Part shown: positions 1-8,168 of the stretch, piece after piece
How the letters are laid out: every line of letters starts with the position of its first letter
How positions within the stretch are numbered: the first letter of the stretch is position 1
Source: DAMCZI01 sp032095175
GTDB lineage: Bacteria > Bacillota > Clostridia > Clostridiales > Caloramatoraceae
DNA length: 64,000 bases
NCBI GenBank assembly: GCA_032095175.1
Contig: DAMCZI010000015.1
Location: 1-64,000 of the forward strand
Direction of reading: 5' to 3'
The notes under the pieces: generated by a model
The model's input: only the letters and a program-made list of their open reading frames with translations
What the model was told of the DNA's origin: nothing
Databases searched by the model: none
Translations under genes and position numbers: made by a program

Positions 1-78
1 TATTTCTTGACCTTCACGGTCTATTGCAGATAAACTAGGGTAGGATGCTACGCATAATCACTAAATTGCAAAGAATAA

Positions 79-104
79 AAAATAGGGCATTAGCTGCCCT
101 ATCA
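79..104 (-). terminator. Rho-independent terminator of dacF
   Basis: Read on the minus strand, a GGGCAG/CTGCCC-type stem (AGGGCAGCTAATGCCCT) is followed directly by a run of T. It lies a few bases after the dacF stop codon. No gene is visible between here and the left window edge. Confidence 0.8.
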
Positions 105-105
105 A

Positions 106-1266
106 TTATTTTATGTTGAGCCATTGTTTGAGGGTTTTCCCGATGGTGTCGCAGAGACCCATTTTGGAAACGTTTTGGTCTATAATGATGTCTGTTTCGC
201 CTACCAACTTTTCACCCTCAAATGCTTTAACCTTTCCAATACACTCTCCCTTTTTAATAGGAAGTTTTATATCTTTTTTGATTTCAACTTTCTTTTCAGC
301 ATTTATTGGATTTCCCTTTTCATATATAACACTTAGATCATCAGCGGCAAATATACCTATCTTTTCAGGTTTACTTCTTGGAATACTAATCTGACCGAGG
401 TTCTCACCCTTTGTTACTAATTTTTTGCTTTCATACTTTGCAAATCCAAAGTCTAAAAGCTTTCCTGCCTGAGCATTTCGTTCCTTCCAGGATGGAGCTC
501 CCATTATTACAGATATAAATCTTATACCTCCCCTTTTTGCTGTTGAGGAAATACAGTATTTAGACTCCGGAATATATCCTGTTTTTAAGCCATCACATCC
601 TTGGTAGAACCTTACCATTTTATTTCTATTAACAAGTGTAAATGGCTCTTTTCTTCCTTCGCTTATGGTCTCCATCCATATTTTTGTATAATCCAATATC
701 TTGTTATGCTTTAAAAGCTCCTTTGACATTACTGCAATGTCATAGGCTGAGGTATAGTGATTTTCTACAAAGAAGCCTGTGCAGTTTACAAAGTTTGTAT
801 CCTTCATTCCAAGCTTTTTTGCCCTTTCATTCATCTTAATAACAAAGCCCTCTTCAGTGCCTCCAAAATGCTCTGCAAGAGCCACTGCAGCATCATTTGC
901 CGACTCAACACAAATACCCTTTAAAAGCTCTTCAACAGTCCTTATCTCACCTGTTTCAAGATACATTGTACTTCCACCCATTGATTTTGCTCTTGGGCTA
1001 GCTACAACCTTATCACTAAGCTTTGCCTGACCATTGTCCACTGCTTCCATTACCAATAGCATTGTCATTACCTTTGTAACACTTGCAGGGAGCAGCTTTT
1101 CATGGGAATTGTGCTCATAAACAACCTTGCCAGTACTGTATTCCATAAGTAGTGCTGACTTACAATTAAGGTTAAATATGTCCTTTTTATCCTCCTTTGC
1201 AAAGACACCTACTGGCATGACTCCAACTAAGATGGCTATAAGTATAGCAGAAATATATTTTTTCAC
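106..1266 (-). CDS. dacF: D-alanyl-D-alanine carboxypeptidase (penicillin-binding protein, DacF type)
   Basis: This is a secreted serine DD-peptidase of the S11 family that removes the terminal D-alanine from peptidoglycan side chains. A signal peptide covers residues 1-23. The three active-site motifs are visible: SVTK (Ser62 to Lys65), SAN (122-124) and KTG (228-230). The C-terminal end (about 365-386) is amphipathic, as expected for the membrane anchor of this family, and the 386-residue length is typical. The gene sits downstream of the nucleoside phosphorylase genes, the same position dacF holds beside drm-pupG in Bacillus subtilis, where dacF is a forespore gene. A GGAGGTGC ribosome binding site precedes the ATG. 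DacF rather than DacB is inferred from this neighbourhood. Confidence 0.9.
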   Translation of the reverse strand: MKKYISAILIAILVGVMPVGVFAKEDKKDIFNLNCKSALLMEYSTGKVVYEHNSHEKLLPASVTKVMTMLLVMEAVDNGQAKLSDKVVASPRAKSMGGSTMYLETGEIRTVEELLKGICVESANDAAVALAEHFGGTEEGFVIKMNERAKKLGMKDTNFVNCTGFFVENHYTSAYDIAVMSKELLKHNKILDYTKIWMETISEGRKEPFTLVNRNKMVRFYQGCDGLKTGYIPESKYCISSTAKRGGIRFISVIMGAPSWKERNAQAGKLLDFGFAKYESKKLVTKGENLGQISIPRSKPEKIGIFAADDLSVIYEKGNPINAEKKVEIKKDIKLPIKKGECIGKVKAFEGEKLVGETDIIIDQNVSKMGLCDTIGKTLKQWLNIK

Positions 1267-1417
1267 GTTTGCACCTCCTAAAAATTATCCTATTTCAATC
1301 TTATTTTCCCCTGATTTAGTAAATTTATAATGCACTTTGGGACTGAAAAAATACTGGAGAGTTGTTGAAGAAATGATAATGATAACTTTAATGTATTACT
1401 ACATATTAGTGCAACAT

Positions 1418-1425
1418 GATATAAT
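1418..1425 (+). promoter_or_regulatory. Extended -10 promoter of the small coiled-coil gene
   Basis: The sequence TGATATAAT is an extended -10 (TGnTATAAT) 19 bases upstream of the ATG at 1445. No convincing -35 is present, which extended -10 promoters tolerate. Confidence 0.4.
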
Positions 1426-1444
1426 TGAATCTGGGGGGATTTTG

Positions 1445-1717
1445 ATGGAAGAAACCATTGGAAAAATTACGAAAATGCTTTACAGTATTGACAAGAAGCT
1501 TGATAGTATGGACAAAGGGCTTAGCAAGTTAGAAGAAGAGAGTTATAAGACTGTTACAAAAGATGACTATACAAACCTTCTTGATACTATTACATTAAGA
1601 TTTGATAATGTGGATAGTGAACTGAAAAATGTTAATGAGAAAATTGTGGAATTAAATGAAGTTACAGTTCAAAACTGTGTAGATATAACAAGGCTAAGAT
1701 TTAAGGCTGTGAAATAA
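1445..1717 (+). CDS. Small coiled-coil protein of unknown function
   Basis: This encodes 90 residues, the first plus-strand gene of the window and divergent from dacF. The start is set by GGGGGG seven bases upstream of the ATG; a longer reading from 1337 has no ribosome binding site. The protein is charged and heptad-like over almost its whole length (KITKMLYSIDKKLDSMDKG, then ELKNVNEKIVELNEV), so it is probably an elongated coiled coil. There is no signal peptide and no membrane segment. I do not recognise a named family; similar short coiled-coil proteins are common and uncharacterised in clostridia. Its stop codon lies inside its own terminator hairpin. Confidence 0.65.
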   Translation: MEETIGKITKMLYSIDKKLDSMDKGLSKLEEESYKTVTKDDYTNLLDTITLRFDNVDSELKNVNEKIVELNEVTVQNCVDITRLRFKAVK

Positions 1718-1727
1718 CAGCCTTTTT
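1703..1727 (+). terminator. Terminator overlapping the stop codon of the coiled-coil gene
   Basis: AAGGCTGT (1703-1710) pairs with ACAGCCTT (1717-1724) and runs into a T tract. The TAA stop is in the loop. Confidence 0.8.
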
Positions 1728-1765
1728 TATTTATAAAACTAAATAGTGTTCAATTTCTCCATGAA

Positions 1766-1798
1766 AGGGGTGTGCCTAAGCGACACACCCTTCTTTTT
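1766..1798 (-). terminator. Hairpin between convergent genes, terminator of pdp
   Basis: GGGTGTGTCG and its complement GGCACACCC form a strong stem just beyond the pdp stop. On the plus strand the stem is followed by TTCTTTTT, so it may work in both directions; the T tract on the minus strand is short. Confidence 0.55.
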
Positions 1799-3098
1799 AC
1801 ACAATCACATCATAAATATGTTTTGGTGGATTCACTTGAACATCACTGAAAGAATAAGCATTTCTTATCATATCTTCTGATTCTCTTGTATCATCTATAT
1901 TGGTATGCAAGACACAGATGGTATCATCTGTATTTACTTTGTCACCTACTTTTTTAATAAGCGTGATACCTGCAGAGAAATCAATTTTATCTTCTTTTGT
2001 TTTTCTACCAGCACCAAGTAACATAGCTGATATACCAATCTTTTCAGCGTCTATTGATTTTACATATCCGTTGCTTGAAGCTTTAACTTCAATATGATTC
2101 TTAGCTTGTGGTAGTTTATCTGGATTATCTACAACTTCTGGATTGCCACCTTGTATTTTAATAAGTTCTTTCAATTTCTCTACAGCCTTACCAGATTTAA
2201 TTATCATCTGTAACTCTTTATATGCTGTATCATTGTCTGTAAAAGCACCTCCAAGAACAGTCATATATGAAGCTATGGTTAATGCAACTGTAGTTTCATC
2301 CTCTGCTCCGTTGCCTTTTAAAACATCTATTGCTTCTTTTATTTCATTTGCATTTCCTACCTCATGCCCCAATGGTTGGTTCATATCAGTAATTACTGCA
2401 ATTGTATTTCTGTTTAATGATTTACCTATGTCAACCATAGTTCTTCCTAGTTCTTTTGCTTCATCCAATGACTTCATAAAGGCACCAGAACCTATCTTAA
2501 CATCCAATACTATTGCATCTGAACCAGAAGCTATTTTCTTACTCATAATAGAACTTGCTATTAGTGGAATACTATCCACTGTAGCTGTAACATCTCTAAG
2601 AGCATATATCTTTTTATCAGCAGGGGTTAAATTTGCTGATTGACCAACTATAGCCATTTTGTGAGTATTAACATTAGATATAAATTCTTCACTTGTCAAA
2701 TCGGTTTTAAAGCCCTCTATTGATTCCAGTTTATCTATTGTACCGCCAGTATGACCTAAACCTCTACCAGACATTTTCGCAACAGGAATACCCACAGAAG
2801 CAACTAAAGGGATAACTATAAGGCTTATCTTATCTCCTACTCCACCTGTTGAATGTTTATCGACTTTTATTCCATGAATCGGTGATAAGTCAACCTTATC
2901 ACCAGAGTTCACGAATGACATTGTAAGGTCTGCTATTTCCTCTTTGTTCATTCCCTTAAAATATACTGCCATAAGGAAAGCAGACATTTGATAATCAGGT
3001 ATTTTTCCCTTGGTATAACCTTGGACTAAGAAGTCTATTTCTTGCTGTGATAACACTTCTCCGTTCTTTTTCTTTTGTATAATATCAACTGTCCTCAT
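1797..3098 (-). CDS. pdp: Pyrimidine-nucleoside phosphorylase
   Basis: The enzyme splits uridine, thymidine and deoxyuridine with phosphate to free base and (deoxy)ribose 1-phosphate. The start at 3098 (MRTVDIIQKKKNG) is chosen because AGGAGGG lies six bases upstream and gives 433 residues, the normal length; an upstream ATG would add 13 residues without support. The family signature KHSTGGVGDK and the following SGRGLGHTGGT glycine-rich phosphate/base-binding region are intact, with the characteristic C-terminal lobe (GYVKSIDAEKIG). It is the last gene of a punA-deoB salvage group on the same strand: the phosphorylases make deoxyribose 1-phosphate and DeoB isomerises it. Confidence 0.95.
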   Translation of the reverse strand: MRTVDIIQKKKNGEVLSQQEIDFLVQGYTKGKIPDYQMSAFLMAVYFKGMNKEEIADLTMSFVNSGDKVDLSPIHGIKVDKHSTGGVGDKISLIVIPLVASVGIPVAKMSGRGLGHTGGTIDKLESIEGFKTDLTSEEFISNVNTHKMAIVGQSANLTPADKKIYALRDVTATVDSIPLIASSIMSKKIASGSDAIVLDVKIGSGAFMKSLDEAKELGRTMVDIGKSLNRNTIAVITDMNQPLGHEVGNANEIKEAIDVLKGNGAEDETTVALTIASYMTVLGGAFTDNDTAYKELQMIIKSGKAVEKLKELIKIQGGNPEVVDNPDKLPQAKNHIEVKASSNGYVKSIDAEKIGISAMLLGAGRKTKEDKIDFSAGITLIKKVGDKVNTDDTICVLHTNIDDTRESEDMIRNAYSFSDVQVNPPKHIYDVIV

Positions 3099-3220
3099 AC
3101 TATCCCTCCTACTGAGTTTTTTTATCATATTCCTCACGTTTCCATCTTTCTACTCGGTCTATAACTAGCTGGAAGGTTTCATATCATACATTCTCATAGC
3201 ATTACCTCGCAAAATTTATA

Positions 3221-4039
3221 TTATATTTCATTTACAATACCCCTGATAAGGGCCTTGAAGCTATCTCTTACTCTGTTTGATGTTTCAATTACTTCTTCAT
3301 GGTTTAATGGCTGGTCTAATATTCCCGCTGCCATATTTGTTATGCATGATATTCCAAGTACATTCATCTTGCAGTGGTTTGCAATTATAACCTCAGGTAC
3401 CGTTGACATTCCAACAGCATCTCCTCCAAGTATTCTTACCATTCTTATCTCAGCAGGAGTTTCATAGCTTGGTCCTGTCATCATAAGATATACTCCCTTT
3501 TTAATATTGAGTCCCTTTTCAGAAGCAACTTTTTCTGCAAGTTTAATAAAGTCCTTGTTATATGAAGATGACATGTCTGGAAATCTTGGTCCAAACTCAT
3601 CCATGTTTCTTCCTATTAGAGGATTTGTTCCTGCCATATTAATGTGATCAGTAATAATCATTAAATCTCCAGCATTAAATTCTGTATTCACTCCACCAGC
3701 TGCATTTGTAACAATTAGATTTTTAACACCAAGACGATTTAAAACCCTTATAGGGAAAACTACATTTTTCATATCATAGCCTTCATAAAAGTGGAACCTT
3801 CCCTGCATCATTATTACCTTTTTTCCCTCTAAATCTCCAAATACAAATCTTCCTGCATGACCCTCAACTGTTGAAACGGGAAAATATGGAATATCAGAAT
3901 AATTTATTTCTGTTCTATTTTCCACTTCATCAGCAAGTACCCCAAGACCTGAGCCTAATATTAATGCAGCCTCAGGTACCTCTTTTATTCTATCTCTCAA
4001 AAACTCCACTGCTTCATTTATCTTAACCATTTCTTCCAT
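3221..4039 (-). CDS. punA: Purine-nucleoside phosphorylase
   Basis: This cytosolic enzyme phosphorolyses (deoxy)inosine and (deoxy)guanosine. It belongs to the PNP/MTAP family 2: GSGLG near residues 28-32 binds phosphate, followed by EGHAGRF, MQGRFHFYEGY, TNAAGGVN and MSTVPEV. The 272-residue length is normal. A TAGGAGG ribosome binding site lies seven bases before the ATG at 4039. Only 11 bases separate it from deoB, so the two are co-transcribed; the gap of about 120 bases to pdp holds no clear terminator, so pdp probably belongs to the same transcript. The equivalent B. subtilis gene is pupG, which also follows drm. Confidence 0.95.
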   Translation of the reverse strand: MEEMVKINEAVEFLRDRIKEVPEAALILGSGLGVLADEVENRTEINYSDIPYFPVSTVEGHAGRFVFGDLEGKKVIMMQGRFHFYEGYDMKNVVFPIRVLNRLGVKNLIVTNAAGGVNTEFNAGDLMIITDHINMAGTNPLIGRNMDEFGPRFPDMSSSYNKDFIKLAEKVASEKGLNIKKGVYLMMTGPSYETPAEIRMVRILGGDAVGMSTVPEVIIANHCKMNVLGISCITNMAAGILDQPLNHEEVIETSNRVRDSFKALIRGIVNEI

Positions 4040-4050
4040 ACTAAAACCTC

Positions 4051-5223
4051 CTAAAGTAATATATCCTTTGCAAAGCTTTCTCCACTTATATCATTTTGTA
4101 CTGAAAGCATTTCTCCAATTGTTTTTCCTATATCAGAAAAGGATTCTCTTGTTCCAAGGTTTATACCGCTCTTTATTGATTTTCCATATACAAGCATTGG
4201 TATGTATTCCCTTGAATGATCTGTGCTTGAAGTTGTTGGATCACAGCCGTGATCAGCAGTTATTATCAGTACATCATCATCTCTTAATGCATCGATTATT
4301 TCAGGAATTTTTGCATCAAATTCTCTAAGGGCATTTGCATAACCCTCCACATCGTTTCTATGACCGTAAAGCATATCAAAATCAACAAGGTTTGTAAATA
4401 TCAATCCTTTAGTAGGTTCCTTCATGTATTCTATGGTTTTATCTACTCCATCCATGTTGCTCTTTGTATGAACAGCCTTTGTTATGCCGTAGCCTCCATA
4501 AATATCCTCTATCTTACCAACAGCACACACATCAAGTCCCTTTTCTACTATATTGTTTAAAATGGTTTTTCTAATTGGCTTTAATGAAAAATCTCTTCTA
4601 TTAGTTGTTCTTTTATAGTCTCCATTAGATCCTACAAATGGTCTTGCTATAATTCTTCCAACAGCATGCTCTCCCACAAGCATATCTCTAGCTATCTGAC
4701 ATATTTCATAAAGTCTTTCCAAAGGAATAACATCCTCATGTGCAGCAATTTGAAATACACTATCTGCAGAAGTATATACTATAGGATACCCTGTCTTTAC
4801 ATGCTCATCCCCTAAATCCTGTATTATTACTGTACCAGATGCAGGATAATTCCCAATTGACTTTGTTCCTATTCTTTTTTCAAATTCTGATATTACATCC
4901 TGTGGAAATCCATCAGGATAGGTTGGGAATGCTTGATCAAGTATAAGCCCTGCTATTTCCCAATGTCCTGTTGTTGTATCCTTTCCAGGTGATTTTTCAA
5001 GGGATCTTCCATATGAACCAACTGGCTTTTTTTCACCTTCAAAACCCTTTATGCCATCTATATTTCCCAGTCCAAGCTTTTGAAGATTTGGAAGCTTTAA
5101 TCCCCCAATCTTTTTTGAAATGTTACCTAAAGTGTTGCTTCCTTCATCATTATAGAGTTTAGCATCTGGCAATTCACCTGCTCCTACACTATCCATAACA
5201 ATAAGTACTACCCTATTAACCAT
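4051..5223 (-). CDS. deoB: Phosphopentomutase
   Basis: DeoB interconverts (deoxy)ribose 1- and 5-phosphate and joins nucleoside phosphorolysis to central metabolism. The protein is an alkaline-phosphatase-superfamily enzyme: MDSVGAGELPDA at the N terminus supplies metal-binding Asp, TTTGHWEIAG carries the phosphorylated Thr, and TADHGCDPTTSSTDHSRE supplies the second metal cluster. The 390 residues match the family. AAAGGAG precedes the ATG at 5223. It is the first gene of the salvage operon (deoB-punA-pdp), and a 34-bp perfect inverted repeat lies about 55 bases upstream of its start, a possible operator. Confidence 0.95.
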   Translation of the reverse strand: MVNRVVLIVMDSVGAGELPDAKLYNDEGSNTLGNISKKIGGLKLPNLQKLGLGNIDGIKGFEGEKKPVGSYGRSLEKSPGKDTTTGHWEIAGLILDQAFPTYPDGFPQDVISEFEKRIGTKSIGNYPASGTVIIQDLGDEHVKTGYPIVYTSADSVFQIAAHEDVIPLERLYEICQIARDMLVGEHAVGRIIARPFVGSNGDYKRTTNRRDFSLKPIRKTILNNIVEKGLDVCAVGKIEDIYGGYGITKAVHTKSNMDGVDKTIEYMKEPTKGLIFTNLVDFDMLYGHRNDVEGYANALREFDAKIPEIIDALRDDDVLIITADHGCDPTTSSTDHSREYIPMLVYGKSIKSGINLGTRESFSDIGKTIGEMLSVQNDISGESFAKDILL

Positions 5224-5278
5224 TAACTCAACTCCTTTAAATACTTTCTTTTTTATATGTATTATTTATATAATTCTC

Positions 5279-5312
5279 CAACAATAAAATAATAATTACA
5301 ATTTTATTGTTG
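5279..5312. promoter_or_regulatory. Perfect 12-10-12 inverted repeat upstream of deoB
   Basis: CAACAATAAAAT and ATTTTATTGTTG are exact reverse complements separated by 10 bases. The repeat lies in the AT-rich leader of the nucleoside salvage operon and has no T tract. An operator for a deoxyribonucleoside-type regulator is an inference; no regulator gene is present nearby. Confidence 0.4.
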
Positions 5313-5361
5313 AATATTTAATTTAACATAAAATCATATCAATTTCTAGATATAAGGCACA

Positions 5362-5399
5362 TTAAAACAAAAAAACGAGCATGGAAAATCATACCCGTT
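5362..5399 (-). terminator. Terminator of xerD
   Basis: On the minus strand AACGGGTATG pairs with CATGCTCGTT (two wobble pairs) and is followed by TTTTTTTGTTTT, just after the xerD stop. Confidence 0.8.
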
Positions 5400-5414
5400 T
5401 AAATGCATATATAT

Positions 5415-6293
5415 TTATGCTCTTGGATGAGACTTTTTGTACACATCACTAATCCTCTTTTTAATCATATCAGCATAAATCTGTGTAGTTGAAATATCTG
5501 TATGCCCTAGCATCTGCTGAACTGATTTTAAATCTGCTCCATTTTCAATTAAATGAGCAGCAAAGGAATGTCTTATCGTATGGGGTGTGATTTCCTTTTC
5601 TATTCCTGCCATGCCTGCATAATGTTTAATTATCTTCCAGAACCCCTGACGTGTCATTCTCTCTCCATGAAAATTTAAAAAAAGTGTTTCTTTATCCTTT
5701 TTCTTTGAAAAGGATTTCCTATAGTGTTCTATATACACATTCAAAGCTTCATTAGCTATTTTACCTATGGGTATTATTCTCTCCTTTGAACCACTGCATT
5801 TCACATATGATAGTTCGATATTAACATCCTCTATATTCAATGATATCAGTTCCGTTACCCTTATACCCGTTGCATATAGAAGTTCCAGCATAGCCTTATC
5901 CCTTGCTCCCTTATAATCAGATGCATTAGGCATTGAGAGCAGCTTTTCAATCTCATCTATTGATAGTATGCTTGGAATCTTCTTCTCTATCTTAGGAGAC
6001 TCTAAATCAAGGGTCGGAATACTTGCTACTATTTGCTTTTTAAAAAGCACATGATAAAAAGACCTAATCGATGCAAGACTTCTTGAAATGGATGAAACTG
6101 CTTTTCCTTGTTTTTGCAGGTATATTATATAGGATATAACATTGGATTTTTTTACATTTTTATAGTTAAATCCATTAATTTCAAGGAAGTCTAAAAACTG
6201 CTTTATATCTCTGCTGTATGATTCCAAGGTGTTTTTGCTCAGTTTTTTATCAACCTTCAATTCTTCAACATATCTGCTGATAACCTCATCCAT
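5415..6293 (-). CDS. xerD: Site-specific tyrosine recombinase XerD
   Basis: This recombinase resolves chromosome dimers at dif with XerC. The N-terminal SAM-like core-binding domain covers about residues 1-85 and the catalytic domain about 105-292. All catalytic positions are visible: Arg145 (ATGIRVTEL), Lys170 (CSGSKERI), His238 and Arg241 (HTIRHSFAAHL), His264 (LGHTDISTTQIY) and the nucleophile Tyr273. The length of 292 is normal. It lies between the yqzK-like gene and deoB, matching the ripX/xerD position in B. subtilis, which argues for XerD rather than an integrase of a mobile element. Confidence 0.93.
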   Translation of the reverse strand: MDEVISRYVEELKVDKKLSKNTLESYSRDIKQFLDFLEINGFNYKNVKKSNVISYIIYLQKQGKAVSSISRSLASIRSFYHVLFKKQIVASIPTLDLESPKIEKKIPSILSIDEIEKLLSMPNASDYKGARDKAMLELLYATGIRVTELISLNIEDVNIELSYVKCSGSKERIIPIGKIANEALNVYIEHYRKSFSKKKDKETLFLNFHGERMTRQGFWKIIKHYAGMAGIEKEITPHTIRHSFAAHLIENGADLKSVQQMLGHTDISTTQIYADMIKKRISDVYKKSHPRA

Positions 6294-6360
6294 TTACCAA
6301 GTCTCCTTTGTTTATACTTTAATAATATATTCAACAAAAAAGTGACAATTCCTCCATTGT

Positions 6361-6573
6361 TTATATTATTAATTTTGAGAATATATCAAAAACATTCTTC
6401 TTTATTCCATAGTTAAACATTACATATACACTGTTGCCTTTACCTGGTTTCCCATCATTAATAGAAAAAAAGCCAGATACCATCTGGATTATCTTAGGGA
6501 ATATTACTCCTAAAATAACCAAAATCAGAAATACCTTAATATATAAAAATAAACCTCTTTCTCTTTTTTTCAT
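6361..6573 (-). CDS. Small membrane protein, positional equivalent of YqzK (DUF4227)
   Basis: The gene encodes 70 residues with one N-terminal membrane segment (FLYIKVFLILVILGVIFPKI) followed by a short extracytoplasmic tail. The start at 6573 is supported by AAGGGTGA eight bases upstream; a longer reading has no such site. It begins 10 bases after spoIIM and precedes xerD, the position of yqzK in B. subtilis, and the membrane segment lies at the same place. The sequence itself is too short and divergent for a firm family call from inspection alone. Confidence 0.65.
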   Translation of the reverse strand: MKKRERGLFLYIKVFLILVILGVIFPKIIQMVSGFFSINDGKPGKGNSVYVMFNYGIKKNVFDIFSKLII

Positions 6574-6583
6574 ACTGTCACCC

Positions 6584-7222
6584 TTATTGAGCAATCATAT
6601 AGTTTGACATCATTTGAAGCAGATATGGTGATATATATGATTCTATAATACAGCCCGTACACATAATAAGAAAGGCTACGGCAACTGTTGTTGTATACGA
6701 AACTATACTTCCCTTAATATTTACTATACCTCTTTTTACTTTTCTTTTAAATACCTGAAGGGAAAAACACAGACTTACAGCAGAAATTACCAACAGGCAT
6801 GGAATATACAGTATGTTTTGAGGTATAACTGCAGCTATCATAAATAATACACCCTTCCATCCAAGCCCTTGTATCAGGAATGATATAGTAAATCCAATTA
6901 TAAATCCCCTAAAGGATGTTAAAAAAAGTGTAAATGGAACTCCTATAATCGTTATTCCAAGAATCCACATTAGGAACACAGTTTGGAAATTGTTCTTTAG
7001 AGCTTGATAAAGCACTCTTCCATTATTGACCTTTTCTCCGCTAATGGTTTGAAAAAATCCATTTAAGTATGTGACAAGCTCCTGTTTTTGATTATTATCA
7101 AGTGCCTTTACAGTAAATGCTCCAGCTGCTAGTCCAATTGCAAAAAACAATGTTACTGCAAAGTATGCCCACATATTTTCCTTTATATTTTTTTGCAGAG
7201 CATCTCCAAATTTGTTTTTCAA
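6584..7222 (-). CDS. spoIIM: Stage II sporulation protein M
   Basis: SpoIIM is part of the SpoIID-SpoIIM-SpoIIP machine in the mother-cell membrane that dissolves septal peptidoglycan and drives engulfment. The 212-residue protein has about five membrane segments (roughly 17-36, 80-100, 104-125, 130-155 and 180-205) and the family pattern of a glycine-rich second half (LTSFRGFIIGFTISFLIQGLGWKGVL, quoted in parts: RGFIIGFTISF and GWKGVLF). The neighbourhood nudF-spoIIM-yqzK-xerD agrees with Bacillus. GGAGGGGA precedes the ATG at 7222. Confidence 0.9.
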   Translation of the reverse strand: MKNKFGDALQKNIKENMWAYFAVTLFFAIGLAAGAFTVKALDNNQKQELVTYLNGFFQTISGEKVNNGRVLYQALKNNFQTVFLMWILGITIIGVPFTLFLTSFRGFIIGFTISFLIQGLGWKGVLFMIAAVIPQNILYIPCLLVISAVSLCFSLQVFKRKVKRGIVNIKGSIVSYTTTVAVAFLIMCTGCIIESYISPYLLQMMSNYMIAQ

Positions 7223-7292
7223 TGTCCCCTCCTCCTTTCCACGTACAGTTATATATATGTGGAGGGGACATGCATTATGAAAATAAAAAGTC

Positions 7293-7829
7293 CTAACCTT
7301 TGATGTATTTTCCTGCCATAAGTATACCGGTTATTGTCTTTGCATCGGTTATCTCATTTTTATATATCATATCAATAGCCTTATCATATGGTATAGTGTC
7401 AATCTGTATTATCTCATCCTCATCATAATTTGTTGATGATTTTTCCATTTCATCGCAGAAATAGATATATAACTTTTCATTTGAAAAACCAGGTGATGGA
7501 TATATTACATTCATTAACTCCATTTTTTTAGCCTTAAAACCTGTCTCCTCTTCTAGTTCTCTAATTCCACATTCAAGCGGATTTTCACCCTTTTCAAGTT
7601 TTCCTGCTGGTATCTCCAACAACACTTCATCAAAGGGTTTTCTAAACTGCCTTACCATTATTACCTCTTTTTTATCGTTGACTGCAAAAATCGCAACTCC
7701 ACCATTATGCTCAACTATCTCTCTATAGGATTCCCTTCCTCCTGGGATTTCAACTTTATCCCTCCTAAGGTTTATTATTTTCCCATTATATATGTATTCT
7801 CTTTCTATCGTTTTTTCATTAAACTCCAT
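7293..7829 (-). CDS. nudF: ADP-ribose pyrophosphatase (Nudix hydrolase)
   Basis: The protein hydrolyses ADP-ribose or a similar nucleoside diphosphate sugar. The Nudix box spans residues 76-98 (GKLEKGENPLECGIREL, then EEETGF), with the metal-binding Glu residues of REL-EE present. The preceding GGVAIFAV strand and the QFRKPFDEVLLEIPAG segment match the ADP-ribose pyrophosphatase subgroup. Length is 178 residues. GAGGTGA precedes the ATG at 7829. It lies upstream of spoIIM as in B. subtilis (nudF/yqkG). Confidence 0.9.
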   Translation of the reverse strand: MEFNEKTIEREYIYNGKIINLRRDKVEIPGGRESYREIVEHNGGVAIFAVNDKKEVIMVRQFRKPFDEVLLEIPAGKLEKGENPLECGIRELEEETGFKAKKMELMNVIYPSPGFSNEKLYIYFCDEMEKSSTNYDEDEIIQIDTIPYDKAIDMIYKNEITDAKTITGILMAGKYIKG

Positions 7830-7883
7830 AAAATCACCTCGAATAATAAAATTAGAATTGAATATATTATATCATACTAAATA

Positions 7884-7990
7884 TAAATCAAAAATTCTAT
7901 TACCTTTTGCCTTTTTAAACATCCTAAGGTCGAACCAATGCTGCAGAGCTGTTTAAGAAACCAAAATGTAAAGAATTTTACAATTTATAT
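7884..7990 (+). repeat. Family A interspersed palindromic element, copy A1
   Basis: The long imperfect hairpin has arms from AAAATTCTATTAC (7891) to TTTTTAAACA and from TGTTTAAG (7950) to AAAGAATTTT. Its core is CCTAAGGTCGAACCAATG. It is the reverse complement of the copy at 22358-22468, with only a few differences. It fills the gap between nudF and a 50-residue ORF. Confidence 0.75.
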
Positions 7991-8015
7991 ATATAACTAT
8001 GAAGGGAGAATCTCT

Positions 8016-8168
8016 ATGAATTGTACGATATCTAAAAATGGGATTGTTTTAAAGGGAAAGATTGAGGATATATGCAATTTTTTAGATTACTATAAGGATA
8101 AATATGTCTATGTAGAGGAGCTTATTGATCACTTGATTTCAATGGAAACCAGCAATTTTCTAAATTAA
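8016..8168 (+). CDS. Small hypothetical protein (50 aa)
   Basis: This short plus-strand ORF begins at the ATG at 8016, six bases after AAGGGAGAA, and overlaps the convergent DUF3866 gene by nine bases. The sequence starts MNCTISKNGIVLKGKIEDI and continues with an acidic, tyrosine-rich helix (LDYYKDKYVYVEELIDHLI). It has no signal peptide or membrane segment. I recognise no family. The clear ribosome binding site is the main reason to call it; it lies immediately downstream of the A1 repeat. Confidence 0.55.
   Translation: MNCTISKNGIVLKGKIEDICNFLDYYKDKYVYVEELIDHLISMETSNFLN

Noticed and set aside
1337..1444. Longer N terminus for the coiled-coil protein starting at 1337.
   Set aside because: The extra 36 codons cross the promoter and have no ribosome binding site, whereas GGGGGG lies just before the ATG at 1445.
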